From positions 22,952,419-23,016,418 of the forward strand of contig NC_052480.1 in NCBI RefSeq assembly GCF_009730915.1: 64,000 nt of DNA. The letters run 5' to 3'. This document shows, one piece after another, positions 11,285-20,859 of the stretch; position 1 is the stretch's first letter, and every line of letters starts with the position of its first letter. Below the pieces are notes generated by a model. The model saw nothing but the letters and a program-made list of their open reading frames with translations, was not told the origin of the DNA and made no database searches. This stretch comes from Dioscorea cayenensis subsp. rotundata. Lineage: Eukaryota > Streptophyta > Magnoliopsida > Dioscoreales > Dioscoreaceae. Position numbers and translations under genes: made by a program.

Positions 11285-11599
11285 GGTAAGAATAGGTACG
11301 TCAAGCTTAGTGACATTAAACAAGCGCTTCTTGGAGGCAACCCAAGTGTTTACTGTTTTCTTAGTTGCTAATTTAGGGTTTGCATGAATAAAGTGTTGAG
11401 TGTTGGTGTCTATAGGTTTGATGCATTGCTATGTGTTTTCTTGTGGATTTTTGATGTCATCATGTGCTTTAATGTTGATTTGGTGAAGCTTTGGTCATGC
11501 GAGCTAGTTTCTCATGTTTTTCCCTGGTATATTATGCATAATAAGGTAGGCTTTGAGTGTGTATACATGTTCAGGAATTTCCTGCAGAGCCTGCAGAGT
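11285..11599 (+). other. Non-coding link after the gypsy protease
   Basis: A short remnant reading KRFLEATQ lies just after the protease stop, in the position of the ALLGRQP-like tail seen before the untranslated part of related elements. Beyond it I see no domain. A 73-residue open frame at 11384-11605 has no recognisable motif. Confidence 0.35.
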
Positions 11600-12240
11600 T
11601 TTTAAGGCATCCAAAGAAAACGTACGGGCGTGTAAAATTTCCACACTCCCGTGGTTTTGCATTGTGAGCTCGTCCATAGAAGGCACAGTGGCGTGGATTT
11701 GCCCCTGTGAGTGACCTTGCGACATCCGCATGCCCATGGGTAATTTTCGCACGGGTGTGCGTCTTCCGGCAAAGACTTAGTATTTTTTCCCGAGAGCACA
11801 CAGGGGCATGGACTCACCCCTGTGGGCGAACCTGTGATAAACGCACGGGCGTGGGTAATTTCTGCACGCTCGTGTGTATCTCTGCAGCAGAGCTCTTCTC
11901 CATCCCGAGAAGACACAGGGGCGTGTGCTCGCCCCTGTGAGTTGGACCTGTGAATGTCCACGGTCGTGCGGAATTTTCGTACGGCGTGCGAAACACTTAG
12001 TAATTCTTCTCAGTTGACAGAGAAGTTACAGGGGTGTGCACTTGCCCCTACGGGTTGGGCGCACGGGCATGGGCATTTTCCACACGCCCGTGCGGTTGTG
12101 TTCAGAGAGGTTGAGTGTTTTCCCGAGAGCGCACAGGGCCTTGCATTTGCCCCTGTGAGTCTCTCTGGTGAAGGCGCACGGGCGTGGGTAATTTCCGCAA
12201 GCCCGTGTGGATGGGCAGAATTCCAAGAGACACGAGTTTT
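11600..12240 (+). repeat. Hairpin-forming GC-rich repeat array inside the gypsy element
   Basis: About five diverged units, roughly 90-150 bp each, alternate two kinds of inverted pairs. One pairs CACAGGGGCGTG-like words with CGCCCCTGTG. The other pairs CGCACGGGCGTG with CACGCCCGTG across a GGTAATTT(C/T)(C/T)GC spacer. Several units also carry TTCCCGAGAG. Related pairs occur in the 5' LTR (7250-7325) and once more at 12540-12612. The array sits where pol would lie, between protease and the downstream ORF. It is not CRISPR: units vary in length, are themselves palindromic, and have no unique spacers. Function is unknown. Confidence 0.75.
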
Positions 12241-12668
12241 TCTTTAAAATCTTCTTAAATTTTTTTCTCCGTCACCTCCAATCACTCGAAAAACCATTCT
12301 TGATCATTTTCCCAACATCTCACCGCTGTTTTGGAGGGATTTCTAGTTAACTTCCACGCCGAATTCGAAGCTTTCATACTCATTTCATCGATAAATCTTA
12401 TTATCTCCCTCTCCTTCGCCAATCCTTGTTTTAGTGGATTAAAAGTCTTGAATTGCAACAACTTTCACTTTATAATGGTTTATGCATGTTTAGAAAGTGT
12501 TTAACTGTGGTTTAAGGTTATATTTTTTGCCGAATTGACGTGCAACCGTGTGGATTTCATGCCCCGCAGATCCACACGGGCGTGGGTAATTTCCACAAGT
12601 CCGTGTGGAATTCTGCAGTATGGTTTTCTGAGCTTCTTTGATCATTTTCTTCATCATTCATCGCAGGT
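12241..12668 (+). other. Non-coding leader to the downstream gypsy ORF
   Basis: This is pyrimidine-rich sequence with no coding frame. It includes one more hairpin word pair at 12540-12612. A TTCATCGCAG just before the downstream ATG at 12669 could be a splice acceptor for a subgenomic message, by analogy with env-like ORFs, but that is inference. Confidence 0.3.
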
Positions 12669-13875
12669 ATGGCACCACGCTCAAAGAAGCAAGGGAGTAA
12701 ACGTCCTAGAGAGACTTCACTTGAGTTGGCACATATTGAATTCTCGAATCTTGAGCATCAGGCTCGATTCGAGCGGCTATCGGGATTTAGGTTCGGACAA
12801 TCCTGGTTCAGGGATTAAGTGTGCTAAGTGAGGTCCAGCGAGGTGATGAGTTGGGCAGGGAGATTGATGCGCTGATGACTGTAGGAAGCTAAAGGAGATT
12901 ATTGTCGATACGAGAGCCAGTTTTTTGGCCACTGACACAGGAGGTACTGGCGTCTTTTGAGTTCGAGCAGCCGCATAGGAGATTTAACCTCATTGACATC
13001 ATACACTTTAGAGCTTTCGGAAGTCATTTTGCCATGAGTGTCACTGAGTTTTTCAGTTCGAATGGGCTTGTATGACGAGTTATACATAGATACTGAGGAG
13101 TATGGACACTTGTCGATAGACTACCCTGGCACCTTGACCCCACAGCAAGCTTACCAAGCTTTATGCAGACAGGGGCAGCATGAACCGGGAGTGTCCAAGG
13201 CCACTTGTTTGTCCAAGGCCATCTGTGGATGGCCGGGGCGACAACACAAGTGTTTTGAGTCGGCATGGGTTACTTTATTTGTATTCCATAGTTTGGACCA
13301 TACCGATTCACCTGGGGCATATTGTGGCAGAGTATCTGTGATACCAGGGCTAGAACCGGAGAGTAGGAGTATTATTTGCTGGCCCCTACGTCACTAGACT
13401 TATTTTGGGGATGGGCCTAGGGGATGCTATTTGGGATGCCGAAAAGACAGTCATTCCTTCTTCACTTGGACTCGATACTCTCAGGATGATGGGAGTAGTG
13501 CGCAGATATGGGCCTGGAGCTTACATTTTTGTTACATCCCCCACTGAGAGCACCGAGGGCGGAAGAGATACAGCGGAGGATTCCGCACCGTGGGTGACCG
13601 AGACTTCAGGGTGCACGATTACCCTTTCCTGAGCCTATGATCGTATTGAAAGGCTCGAGAGCACTGTGAGTGTATTGTGGTCTGAGATCATCGAGATTTG
13701 GTCAATACAGTCAGTATAGTATACCGAGATGGTGACCCGTTTTGACGTGTTACGGCAGCTATTGATTGGCAAACCTCCAGCCCCTCCAGCATCACCATCA
13801 CCACCTCCATCGGCACTCATTGATCTAGCACCAGCATCAGCAGCAGAGCACAGACATGATGACACCGATACTTGA
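12669..13875 (+). pseudogene. Downstream (env-position) ORF of the Athila/Tat-like element
   Basis: The first ATG gives MAPRSKKQGSKRPRETS, a basic start usual for this class, then FSNLEHQARFERLSG. Stops and frameshifts follow, but pieces stay in order: FGSHFAMSVTEF and GLYDELYIDTEEYGHL near 12990-13110, DYPGTLTPQQAYQALC at 13120-13165, an LGMGLGDAIWDAEKTVIP-like piece near 13405-13455, and MMGVVRRYGPGAY near 13485-13525. The end (from 13640) has an ERLESTV helix and a proline/serine-rich tail, closing at TGA 13873-13875. Similar ORFs (Athila ORF1-like, plant putative transposon protein) occur in Tat/Athila-related elements; their role is not settled. This copy is broken. Confidence 0.65.
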
Positions 13876-14182
13876 CTTTATTTTTCGTTTCTTTACTTCT
13901 GCATTCTATTTTGGACTTGTATATTCAGAAAGGACTTTCCTTCTGAGTTTATTTTCATTTTGTTATCTCGAGTTGTATTCATTGCCTTATCTTCTATATA
14001 TACTTGAGTTGTTTTAGTTTTATTGAGCTTTACTGAACCCCCTCATGTATGCGTGCAGATGGTCTTGTCAGTATGGGACTTGAGAACTAGTCATGGACAC
14101 GGCCAATGTGGGTTGTGTGTGCTTCATAACCCGTTGGAACTTTAATCCCAAGGATTTATCTCCATCAAACGCAACACTCGGA
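13876..14182 (+). other. 3' untranslated tail of the gypsy element, truncated before the 3' LTR
   Basis: AT-rich and T-rich sequence after the downstream ORF, with no coding signal. No purine tract or copy of the 5' LTR is found before the DNA transposon end begins near 14183, so the 3' end of the element was lost or displaced. Confidence 0.45.
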
Positions 14183-14634
14183 GTCAGTGACGAATAATAT
14201 AATGTCAGTATTACTTATATTTAGGTGACGAATTTGTATGTCATAAAAAATAATTAAGATACATGACCAAATTTAAATTATCACCAATAGTAAATATTAA
14301 TTTTGGTGACATTACATTATTTTTTTTTTACAAGCAAGACATTTTAGAATTCGTCACAAAAAAATATTGCATTAATGACTTAATATAATTGTCACCCAAT
14401 GTTGAAGTTGTCACTAAAAATTTTTTCCTCCATCTCCATTTAGTCAGAAGATACAACATCAAATATTTGGTGTCACCATCATATGGCGATTTAAAATATT
14501 GTCACTTAAAATACTCAAACTAATGAAATGCACGATGAAACCATATTTTTGTCACTTAATGTCATTTATTTGTTACAAAAAACTAATATGTCATAACTAA
14601 ATTTGTCACTAATCATCAATTTTGTTGTAGTGTA
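14183..14634. mobile_element. CACTA-type (En/Spm) non-autonomous element, one end visible
   Basis: The right edge reads TTTTGTTGTAGTG (14622-14634), the complement of CACTACAACAAAA, a typical CACTA terminal repeat. Inside are many short GTCAC/GTGAC-type words in both directions (for example GGTGACATTAC and TTTGTCACTAAT), as expected for subterminal transposase binding repeats. The opposite CACTA end was not found, so the copy is truncated at the left. There is no coding region. Confidence 0.55.
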
Positions 14635-14639
14635 AATAG

Positions 14640-15604
14640 GATAGATAGATAAATAGTAGGTAGGGATGGACAACAGAGAAGAGTTAATTAGAACAATTTT
14701 AGCAGCAAAAGAAAACTTGGAGTGCTTCCATCTAGAACAATGACATCTAATTTATTCAATCATAGAATCAGAAACTGCCATAGCCAATCACTTGGGGGAA
14801 ACTAGAACTCCAAGATAATTAAGAGGGGAAGGAGATAGCAGGAAATTTCATAATGGAGCATATACTCTTAGCAACTTTTCTTATTAAACCAAGAAGGAAG
14901 ATAAATAGCTTATTTAGAATCATTAGGAATCTGCCCATAAATTGTTCCATATATAGCAAGGTAGAGCTTAATGTATCTAGTTGTTTTCCTAGATGCTTGG
15001 GAGATGAGAATAAGATCATCAGTATACATGAGATGATTGAAATTATACTTGAGCTGATTATTAAAACCAGGAATCTTACCTGTCAAATTAAGAATAGCCG
15101 TTAAATTTTGGTAGATACGGATAAAAAGATAGGAGGAAATAGGGTCTTCTTGATAAACTCCTCTGGAAGATTTAATGGCACGCCCCAACCTGCGATGACG
15201 ATCCCTCCTCAAGATCATCGTGGCAGTTGTTGCGTCCCATGGGTCCGCGAGTCAGGGCATGATATTTAATCCAATTAGTGGGCTACCCATTGATAAGAAA
15301 AGAAAAGGAAGTAGAGCTAATGCAAGTCTTAATACAAGAAATCCAAATAGAAAGGAAGTTCATTTTGGTAAGAGTGGCAAGAATTACATTCCAGCTGAGA
15401 GTGTCATGAGCTTTCTCAACATCTATCTTAACTAACATCCTAGGGGGTCTTTACAATCATTTTCCAAAGAATGCACAACTTCTTGCAAAGCAATAATATT
15501 ATCAAAAGAACAACGGCCAGAAACATACCCACTTGTTCTCTACCAATGAGAATAGGGATAACAATTTTAAGACTATTAGCTAAAGTTTTTGAAATAATTA
15601 GCGA
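14640..15604 (-). pseudogene. LINE (non-LTR) reverse transcriptase fragment A
   Basis: Minus-strand translation from 15600 downward gives LINE reverse transcriptase pieces in order: GREQVGMFLA-like, LVKIDVEKAHDTLSWNVI, FSFLINGQPTNWI, then after an interruption DPISSYLF, GFNNQLKYNFNHLMYTDDLI (the YADD-type catalytic block, here YTDD) and QIPNDSK, then VAKSICSIMKFP. Further down (14810-14640) is LNYLGVLVSPK and LINSSLLSIPTYYLS. Several frames are used, so it is decayed. An unrelated 80-90 bp piece (15181-15270) splits it. Its 3' end abuts the CACTA-like end at 14634. Confidence 0.8.
15181..15270 (-). repeat. Short LTR-end-like insert within the LINE reverse transcriptase
   Basis: Between the conserved NGQPTNWI and RGVYQEDPIS motifs, about 80-90 extra bases encode nothing LINE-like. 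On the minus strand they end GGTTGGGGCGTGCCA, resembling the GGGGCGT end of the LTRs elsewhere in the window. The plus-strand start CACGCCCCAACCTGCG resembles TTACGCCCCGATCTGCG at 2591. A relic of a larger insertion and deletion is likely but not proven. Confidence 0.35.
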
Positions 15605-16672
15605 TTGGTAAAATTAAAATCAATAGGGTGGATCCTAACCTTTGGATATGGAATCTTCATTCTGGTAAAACTTCCATTTCCTCTGCTGTTTATGAATCTA
15701 TCAACATTGGCGTTTCTTCTCTTTGTTCTTGGAAGGGTTGGATGGCCATTTGGTGTCTTCTTCAGATGCCCCGTATTAAGATGCATATCTGGAAGCTGGC
15801 TCATGGGAAACTTCCAACTGGAAATTACCTTTATAATCTCAACATTGGTCCAAATAACCCTTATCCTCTGTGTGGTTTGGAACCTGAAACGGCTGAACAT
15901 CTCTTCTGGAATTGCTCAAAAATATTATATTGTTGGTATGACTGGTTTGCTAAACTTGGTCTTGACTTGAATCTGATTCCTGCTCTTAGCTCAGGTTCTT
16001 GGCTTCTGGATTTGTATAATTCTCGAGCTAAAGCTTCAATTGCTACGGTGGCCTGGCTTATTTGGAAGCAAAGATGTAATATAATATTTAGAAGGCACAG
16101 TCTAAATGCCAAACTGCTTATCCCCTAAGCTTGGTCTCTTTGCTCTCATTTCAACAACAGAACCTTCAGGGAGTGCCCTAAACTTTGGTCAAATTCAAGC
16201 ACTATCACAATATATACTGACACTTCTTGGTGTGCTGCAACAAATTCTGTGGGTTTAGGCTTCCTAATTTTGCTTAATCCAAACTGTGTTCTGATTGCAG
16301 GGGCTCAGGGCTTGACTTTGGATTCTCCAATCCAAGCTGAGCTGGCTGCTGTGATCCTTGCTCTCCAGACCTATCTCTCAAATGGCTTGGCTCCATCTCG
16401 TCTCTACTGTGATTGCCCAGGGATTGCACAATTGGTGAAGCACTACAACGCCTACATTGCTTGGCACGTCAACATGGAGTTCCTGAATCTGATGTCTACC
16501 CTTACTCGGTGGCCAAACATTTCTATTGAAACCATACCCAGGGAGGATATTTTTATCGCTGACGCCCTTGCAAACTTTGCAAGATTGAACTCCCATCTTT
16601 CTCTCTTCTTTCGCGGGATGGATCGCCCAAATTGGCTCAATGACCTCTTTGCTGCTCATATATAATTTGAAC
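15605..16672 (+). pseudogene. LINE fragment B: zinc-binding domain and RNase H
   Basis: On the plus strand a 166-codon frame (15628-16128) reads IWNLHSGKTSISSAVYE, then MHIWKLAHGKLPTGNYL and CGLEPETAEHLFWNC, the zf-RVT domain of plant LINEs. A second frame (16249-16665) begins inside an RNase H domain; upstream IYTDTSWCAATNSVGLGF holds its first catalytic Asp. Then come IQAELAAVILALQ (Glu), LYCDCPGIAQLV (Asp) and IFIADALANFAR (last Asp). A stop at 16126-16128 separates the two. Reverse transcriptase is missing, and the strand is opposite to fragment A, so this is a different insertion. Confidence 0.8.
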
Positions 16673-16708
16673 CTTTAATTTTACTATGTTCTGTTTCTTT
16701 GTTCTCTT

Positions 16709-16990
16709 TTAGCTTCTTGCTCCTTTTGTCAAAATGGGTCTGCTATAGGCAAGAACGAAGTTACCTTTATAGTTTCTAAAAACTCCACCAACACTAGCAT
16801 CTTTTGTTTTGCGTCGTGAAGCCTCATCAAAATTCAGTTTAAGGACCCCTTTTTCTGGCTTATTCCACACATTTGGATTGTGTGGTTGTTGACTGTTGTG
16901 ATGAAGTTTCCTTTGTAATGCCCTTGAGATTAAACGGCATGCTTTGATCATTTTACCACGTGAGATATCTCCAATAAATTCTATCAAATA
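16709..16990 (-). pseudogene. LINE fragment C: RNase H start
   Basis: The minus strand encodes WNKPEKGVLKLNFDEASRRK then DASVGGVFRNYKGNF, the start of the RNase H domain typical of plant LINEs (KLNFDGA... GGVLRN). It is head to head with fragment B and lacks the rest of the domain. It is the third LINE piece in 2.4 kb. Confidence 0.65.
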
Positions 16991-17901
16991 TACTCAAAAA
17001 TCAGAAACTCTTCAGAACATCCAAATCACAAACTCTTTAGAACAAAAAATTTCAGTACTTTCTCCTATGCACATCATGAAAACCAAATCAAAGAACAATA
17101 ATTCAAAGAGGACGTTATCAACAATTACGAATTGTAAAAGAAAAAAATTAATTAACTAAGTTTTTACAAAATGTGTTTCATGGACGAAGCTCACCATCCC
17201 ATCTGATAGTTATCAACAGTTGAACTCTAATTTGCACTAAACAAGACATGTTTTATTTGTGAGCAATCAAAATGATGCACTTACTCCTAAGGTAGCATTC
17301 TTTTGTGTAGAACTCTTTCACCAAAAAAAGCACTTCAACAACTCATTGATAGATGCTCTATCGTTATAAAGTGTTCCTAATAAAGATATAATGATTGTTG
17401 AATTTTTTTAATAAATTTCAAGATAGAAAAGCAGCCTCCCAATGCATGCAAGAAAATTTAAGGCCAGTATCAATATCTGCATTGAGTTAGCTGGGAAAGC
17501 TTTGAATTTTCAACAATGGATCACAACAGGTCACAACATTACAAAACTACTCTCGATGGGAACTACAAATTGCACGAGAGCAAAGATTTCAAGCACTTAA
17601 TAAGGCTTAGAATCAATATAACCTTACATATAATACACCAGCATGATGATCAACTATGATCATTTAACAACTAGAACAACATCTCAAGAAGCCAATGATT
17701 CTTAATATATATTATATAGATTTTAAAATATGAAAAGTAACAATGCAGAGAACTAGTCATTGCAAATGACATCTGTAATCACACCTCGTTCCAATAAAAT
17801 CAGCATTCTTCACAATGCTTGCAATCTAATCAAATTTCATTGCCCAAAAAGACACACTTTGAAGTCAAACGCATGACAAGACCTCTCAAGCATCACATAA
17901 G
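16991..17901. other. Gene-free AT-rich stretch
   Basis: I see no coding frame with a recognisable domain, no RNA gene and no clear repeat boundary. It lies between LINE fragment C and the left target duplication of the Mutator-like element. Confidence 0.4.
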
Positions 17902-17910
17902 CCGAAAACT

Positions 17911-18321
17911 GGGTAAATTTTTTGATAGGATACCCAACTATGGTGAATTATCAGTTTGAGGTCCAAACTTTGATTTGTATCAAAATGGTGACCTATCTTT
18001 AATTATGTTTCACCGATTGGGTACCCGGATAATTCCGGTCATATTTGAATGATGTGGCAGTTCGGAAATATGAGTCAGCATAAAAAAATAAATGGTGCTT
18101 GCCACGTCAGCAACCCAGGTCACATCTTTGTCTCTCTCTCTCAAACTCTTTAATTAGTCAACTATATGCGAGTCTTGGTCCAAATGCGCAAGCTTGGCGT
18201 AGTCAACCTGTTCAGCCACCACCATGCCGAGTCTTGGTCCTCCGTCCATCTTCAATCTCAACAAGAACATCACTTTTAGAGTAGCTTTGGGTTGCAGTCT
18301 CATTCATGAAGAGCAAGACAA

Positions 18322-18355
<34 letters not shown>

Positions 18356-18605
18356 AGCTCTTTAATTAATAATGGTGACCAACACTCATTTACTTGAACT
18401 GAATTTTTTTGACATTAAGAGCATGGGGGAGATGATGACGTTGGTGAAGAGGCTAGAGCCGTGGAAGGCTATTCATAGGACGTCAAGAGATGTAAACCAA
18501 GTGAAGAAAATGTTAGAGATGATGTAGTTGGGTGGTGTTGGTGGAGGAGGAGCTCTGGGACATCAGGGGATCAGAAGGGAAGGAGGAGAAAGTTTTGAGA
18601 AAGCT

Positions 18606-18637
<32 letters not shown>

Positions 18638-18845
18638 TGGGTTGCTGACGTGGTAAACACCATTTATTTTTTTTATGCTGACTCATATTTCCGAACTGCC
18701 ACATCATTCAAATATGACCGGAATTACCCGGGTACCCAATCCGTGAAACATAATTAAAGATAGGTCACCATTTTGATACAAATCAAAGTTTGGACCCCAA
18801 ACTGATAATTCACCATAGTTGGGTACCCTATCAAAAAATTTACCC
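17911..18845. mobile_element. Mutator-like (MULE) element with long terminal inverted repeats
   Basis: The ends are near-perfect inverted repeats: 17911-18120 (starting GGGTAAATTTTTTGATAGG) and 18635-18845, about 210 bp each with only a handful of differences. The element is flanked by the identical 9-bp direct repeat CCGAAAACT (17902-17910 and 18846-18854). A 9-bp target duplication with long inverted repeats is the mark of Mutator-like elements. There is no transposase. The 510-bp interior holds TC/GA microsatellites and two short open stretches. The high TIR identity and intact duplication suggest a fairly recent insertion. Confidence 0.85.
18121..18634. other. Internal segment of the Mutator-like element
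   Basis: Between the inverted repeats lie a plus-strand stretch at 18420-18525 reading MGEMMTLVKRLEPWKAIHRT and a minus-strand frame rich in serine. Dinucleotide tracts sit at about 18320-18352 (TC) and 18607-18632 (GA). The plus stretch reads like real protein, which would suit a gene fragment captured by a Pack-MULE. I do not recognise the donor. Confidence 0.35.
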
Positions 18846-18854
18846 CCGAAAACT

Positions 18855-19530
18855 AAAACAAAGAACCAAAATAAATAAATAAATTAACGACTTTGTGTAA
18901 CACCACTTCTATTTAGTTATCATCCCTCCAATTCAGACTACACAGCAGACCACCAATTCAGACAACACACAACAGCTCTTCCAAATTTATGGAAATGTGC
19001 ATTTGTTTATTTTTTAATATTAAATTTTAGTTTTTTTTTTTAAGTTGTGGATCTCACTAGTTTTTTAATATTAAATTTTTAAAAAATAATAAATTCCACT
19101 AGTTTTATATTAAAATTTGAATATAAAATTATTTTTTTATTTAAAAAATTAGTGGAAACCTTGATTTTTTTTTAAAAAAATAAAATTTTAATGTTAAAAA
19201 ACTAGTGGGACTAGCAATTTTTTTTAAAAAATCTAAAGTTTAATATTAAAAAAATAAAAAAAAAATGCGCATTCCATAAATAATTACGAAATACATATTT
19301 TGGTAATTAATTTAGAATAAACAATATTTAAAAATTCGTTTTTGTATTTTTATTTTTTAAATATCTGTCTCTTTCTTTAGCTTTTTTTATTTTTAATTTG
19401 TATAAAAAATATTCATTTTTTATACAGATTAATATCTATAGTTTAAAAACATAACAATTTTTTTATAAAAACATGTTCAAAAATTTATTATTTTATTTAT
19501 TGATATTTTATAAATTAATTTACTTAATAT
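18855..19530. other. Gene-free AT-rich stretch
   Basis: Long A and T tracts, with no coding frame. The recurring words TTTTTTAATATTAAATTTT and their complements suggest local inverted duplications around 19010-19260, but nothing is clear enough to define an element. Confidence 0.35.
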
Positions 19531-19720
19531 ATAGGGTCATTTAACCAAGTAGCCCCCCTTTTTTTTTATTAAACCAAATGGCCCTATGGCCATTTTAATT
19601 ATCAAAATGGCCCTAGAACCATCACATCACCCATGTGGGTGATGTGATATACTGAATGGGCGCTGACTCAGCGCCCAGTCAGCGTTGACCCAGCGCTGAT
19701 GTGGCATTTTTAAATAAAAA
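19531..19720. repeat. Hairpin-rich repeat with a 28-bp perfect palindrome
   Basis: At 19621-19648, ATCACATCACCCA and its exact complement are separated by TG. At 19658-19676, GGGCGCTG and CAGCGCCC flank a 3-base loop, and AGCG/CGCT words follow. The left side repeats words of the type CCAAATGGCCCT and AAAATGGCCCT. The composition suits the end of a Mutator-like or fold-back element, but the partner end is not visible. Confidence 0.4.
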
Positions 19721-20859
19721 ATCTTAATTTTTTTTTTTCATTTTAACCCCTAAATTGTTTTATAATCAATAAGTTGGCTTATTCTTGGGTTTTTTTAACC
19801 AAATTTTTTTAAAAAAATTTATTAAACTTTTAAAATTTATTAAACTTTTAAATGAATTTTTTAAAAATATATAAGTGTGGTTTTTTAATTTAAATCCCTT
19901 ATTTGTTTTATAATTAACAAATTATCTTTTCTCTTTGATTATTTAACCCAAATTTTATTTAAAAAAAATTATGTACTTTTTTAATAATGTAAACACAAAT
20001 TTTATTTAAGAATATATTTGAATATGAAAACACAAATTTTAAAATTACAAATTTTAATTATTTAACCCAAATTTTACTTAAAAAAATAATGTAATTTTTT
20101 TAATTTATTAAAAAATTAATTTAAATAATATATTTGAATATGAAAACACAAATTTATTTTTTAATTAAATCATTAAATCAATAATAAATTTTAAAATTAT
20201 TTGAAATTAAAAAGCATAATTGCATTTAAATATAAAGTAAAGTTACATCATATATTTCTCCCTTGCCTAGGGCAAGTAGTTCTATAATGACAGGGTTGTT
20301 TACATATAGAGCATAAATTATGTCTACTAGGTTTTACTTTTCACAAATTAATCTATATAATATATAAAAAAAATATTTTTAGGAGAGTTTTTATAAAAAT
20401 TTATTGTTTGATCTTTATTTGTATAAACTAAACTATAAATTAACATATAAATAAATTTTAAAAAAATTTGTAAAATTTTAATTAATTAATTAATTTTATT
20501 ATTGTGTTGCACCTCTGCTTTTTTTTCCTCAATTTTTTAAATTTTTATAAAAAAATAATACCCATATATATATATATATACATTTTGACTCTTGATAAAT
20601 TTTCATTCCATTGAGTTAGTTTTATTTAATATTTATTTAATTTTTTATAGTTTGTATTTTTATTGGTTATTTAATTATTTAGTTTTTTATTTCTGGTATA
20701 TTTAATAGTTTTGTGATTGGTTATTTATATGGTTTATTCAATAATTACTAAAGTTTAATTATGTATAGTTCAGAATCATATGATCATTATAAACTTTTCA
20801 TTTCAATTAAATTTTTAGCAAGTTTCCTGATGTCATATTTTCATCCATTATTTAAAAGG
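19721..20859. other. Gene-free, extremely AT-rich stretch
   Basis: No coding signal. The repeated word ACACAAATTT...ATATTTGAATATG near 19990-20155 indicates a short internal duplication. The stretch may hide the degraded 5' end of the LTR element that becomes readable at about 20860. Confidence 0.35.

Noticed and set aside
11600-12240. CRISPR-like array
   Set aside because: The units vary in length, are themselves palindromic, lack unique spacers, and occur in a plant retrotransposon.
11504-12247. Several overlapping 60-119 residue frames across the hairpin array
   Set aside because: They follow GC-rich repeats with few stops; the translations are repetitive and differ in all frames.
13635-13865. 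Minus-strand frame rich in Gly/Asp/Ala
   Set aside because: Antisense to the Pro/Ser-rich tail of the downstream gypsy ORF.
15220-15435. 71-residue plus-strand frame in the LINE region
   Set aside because: Shadow of the minus-strand LINE reverse transcriptase and the inserted patch.
16249-16665. Stand-alone plant RNase H-like gene
   Set aside because: It is preceded in order by the zf-RVT domain of a LINE and broken by a stop between them, so it is the LINE tail.
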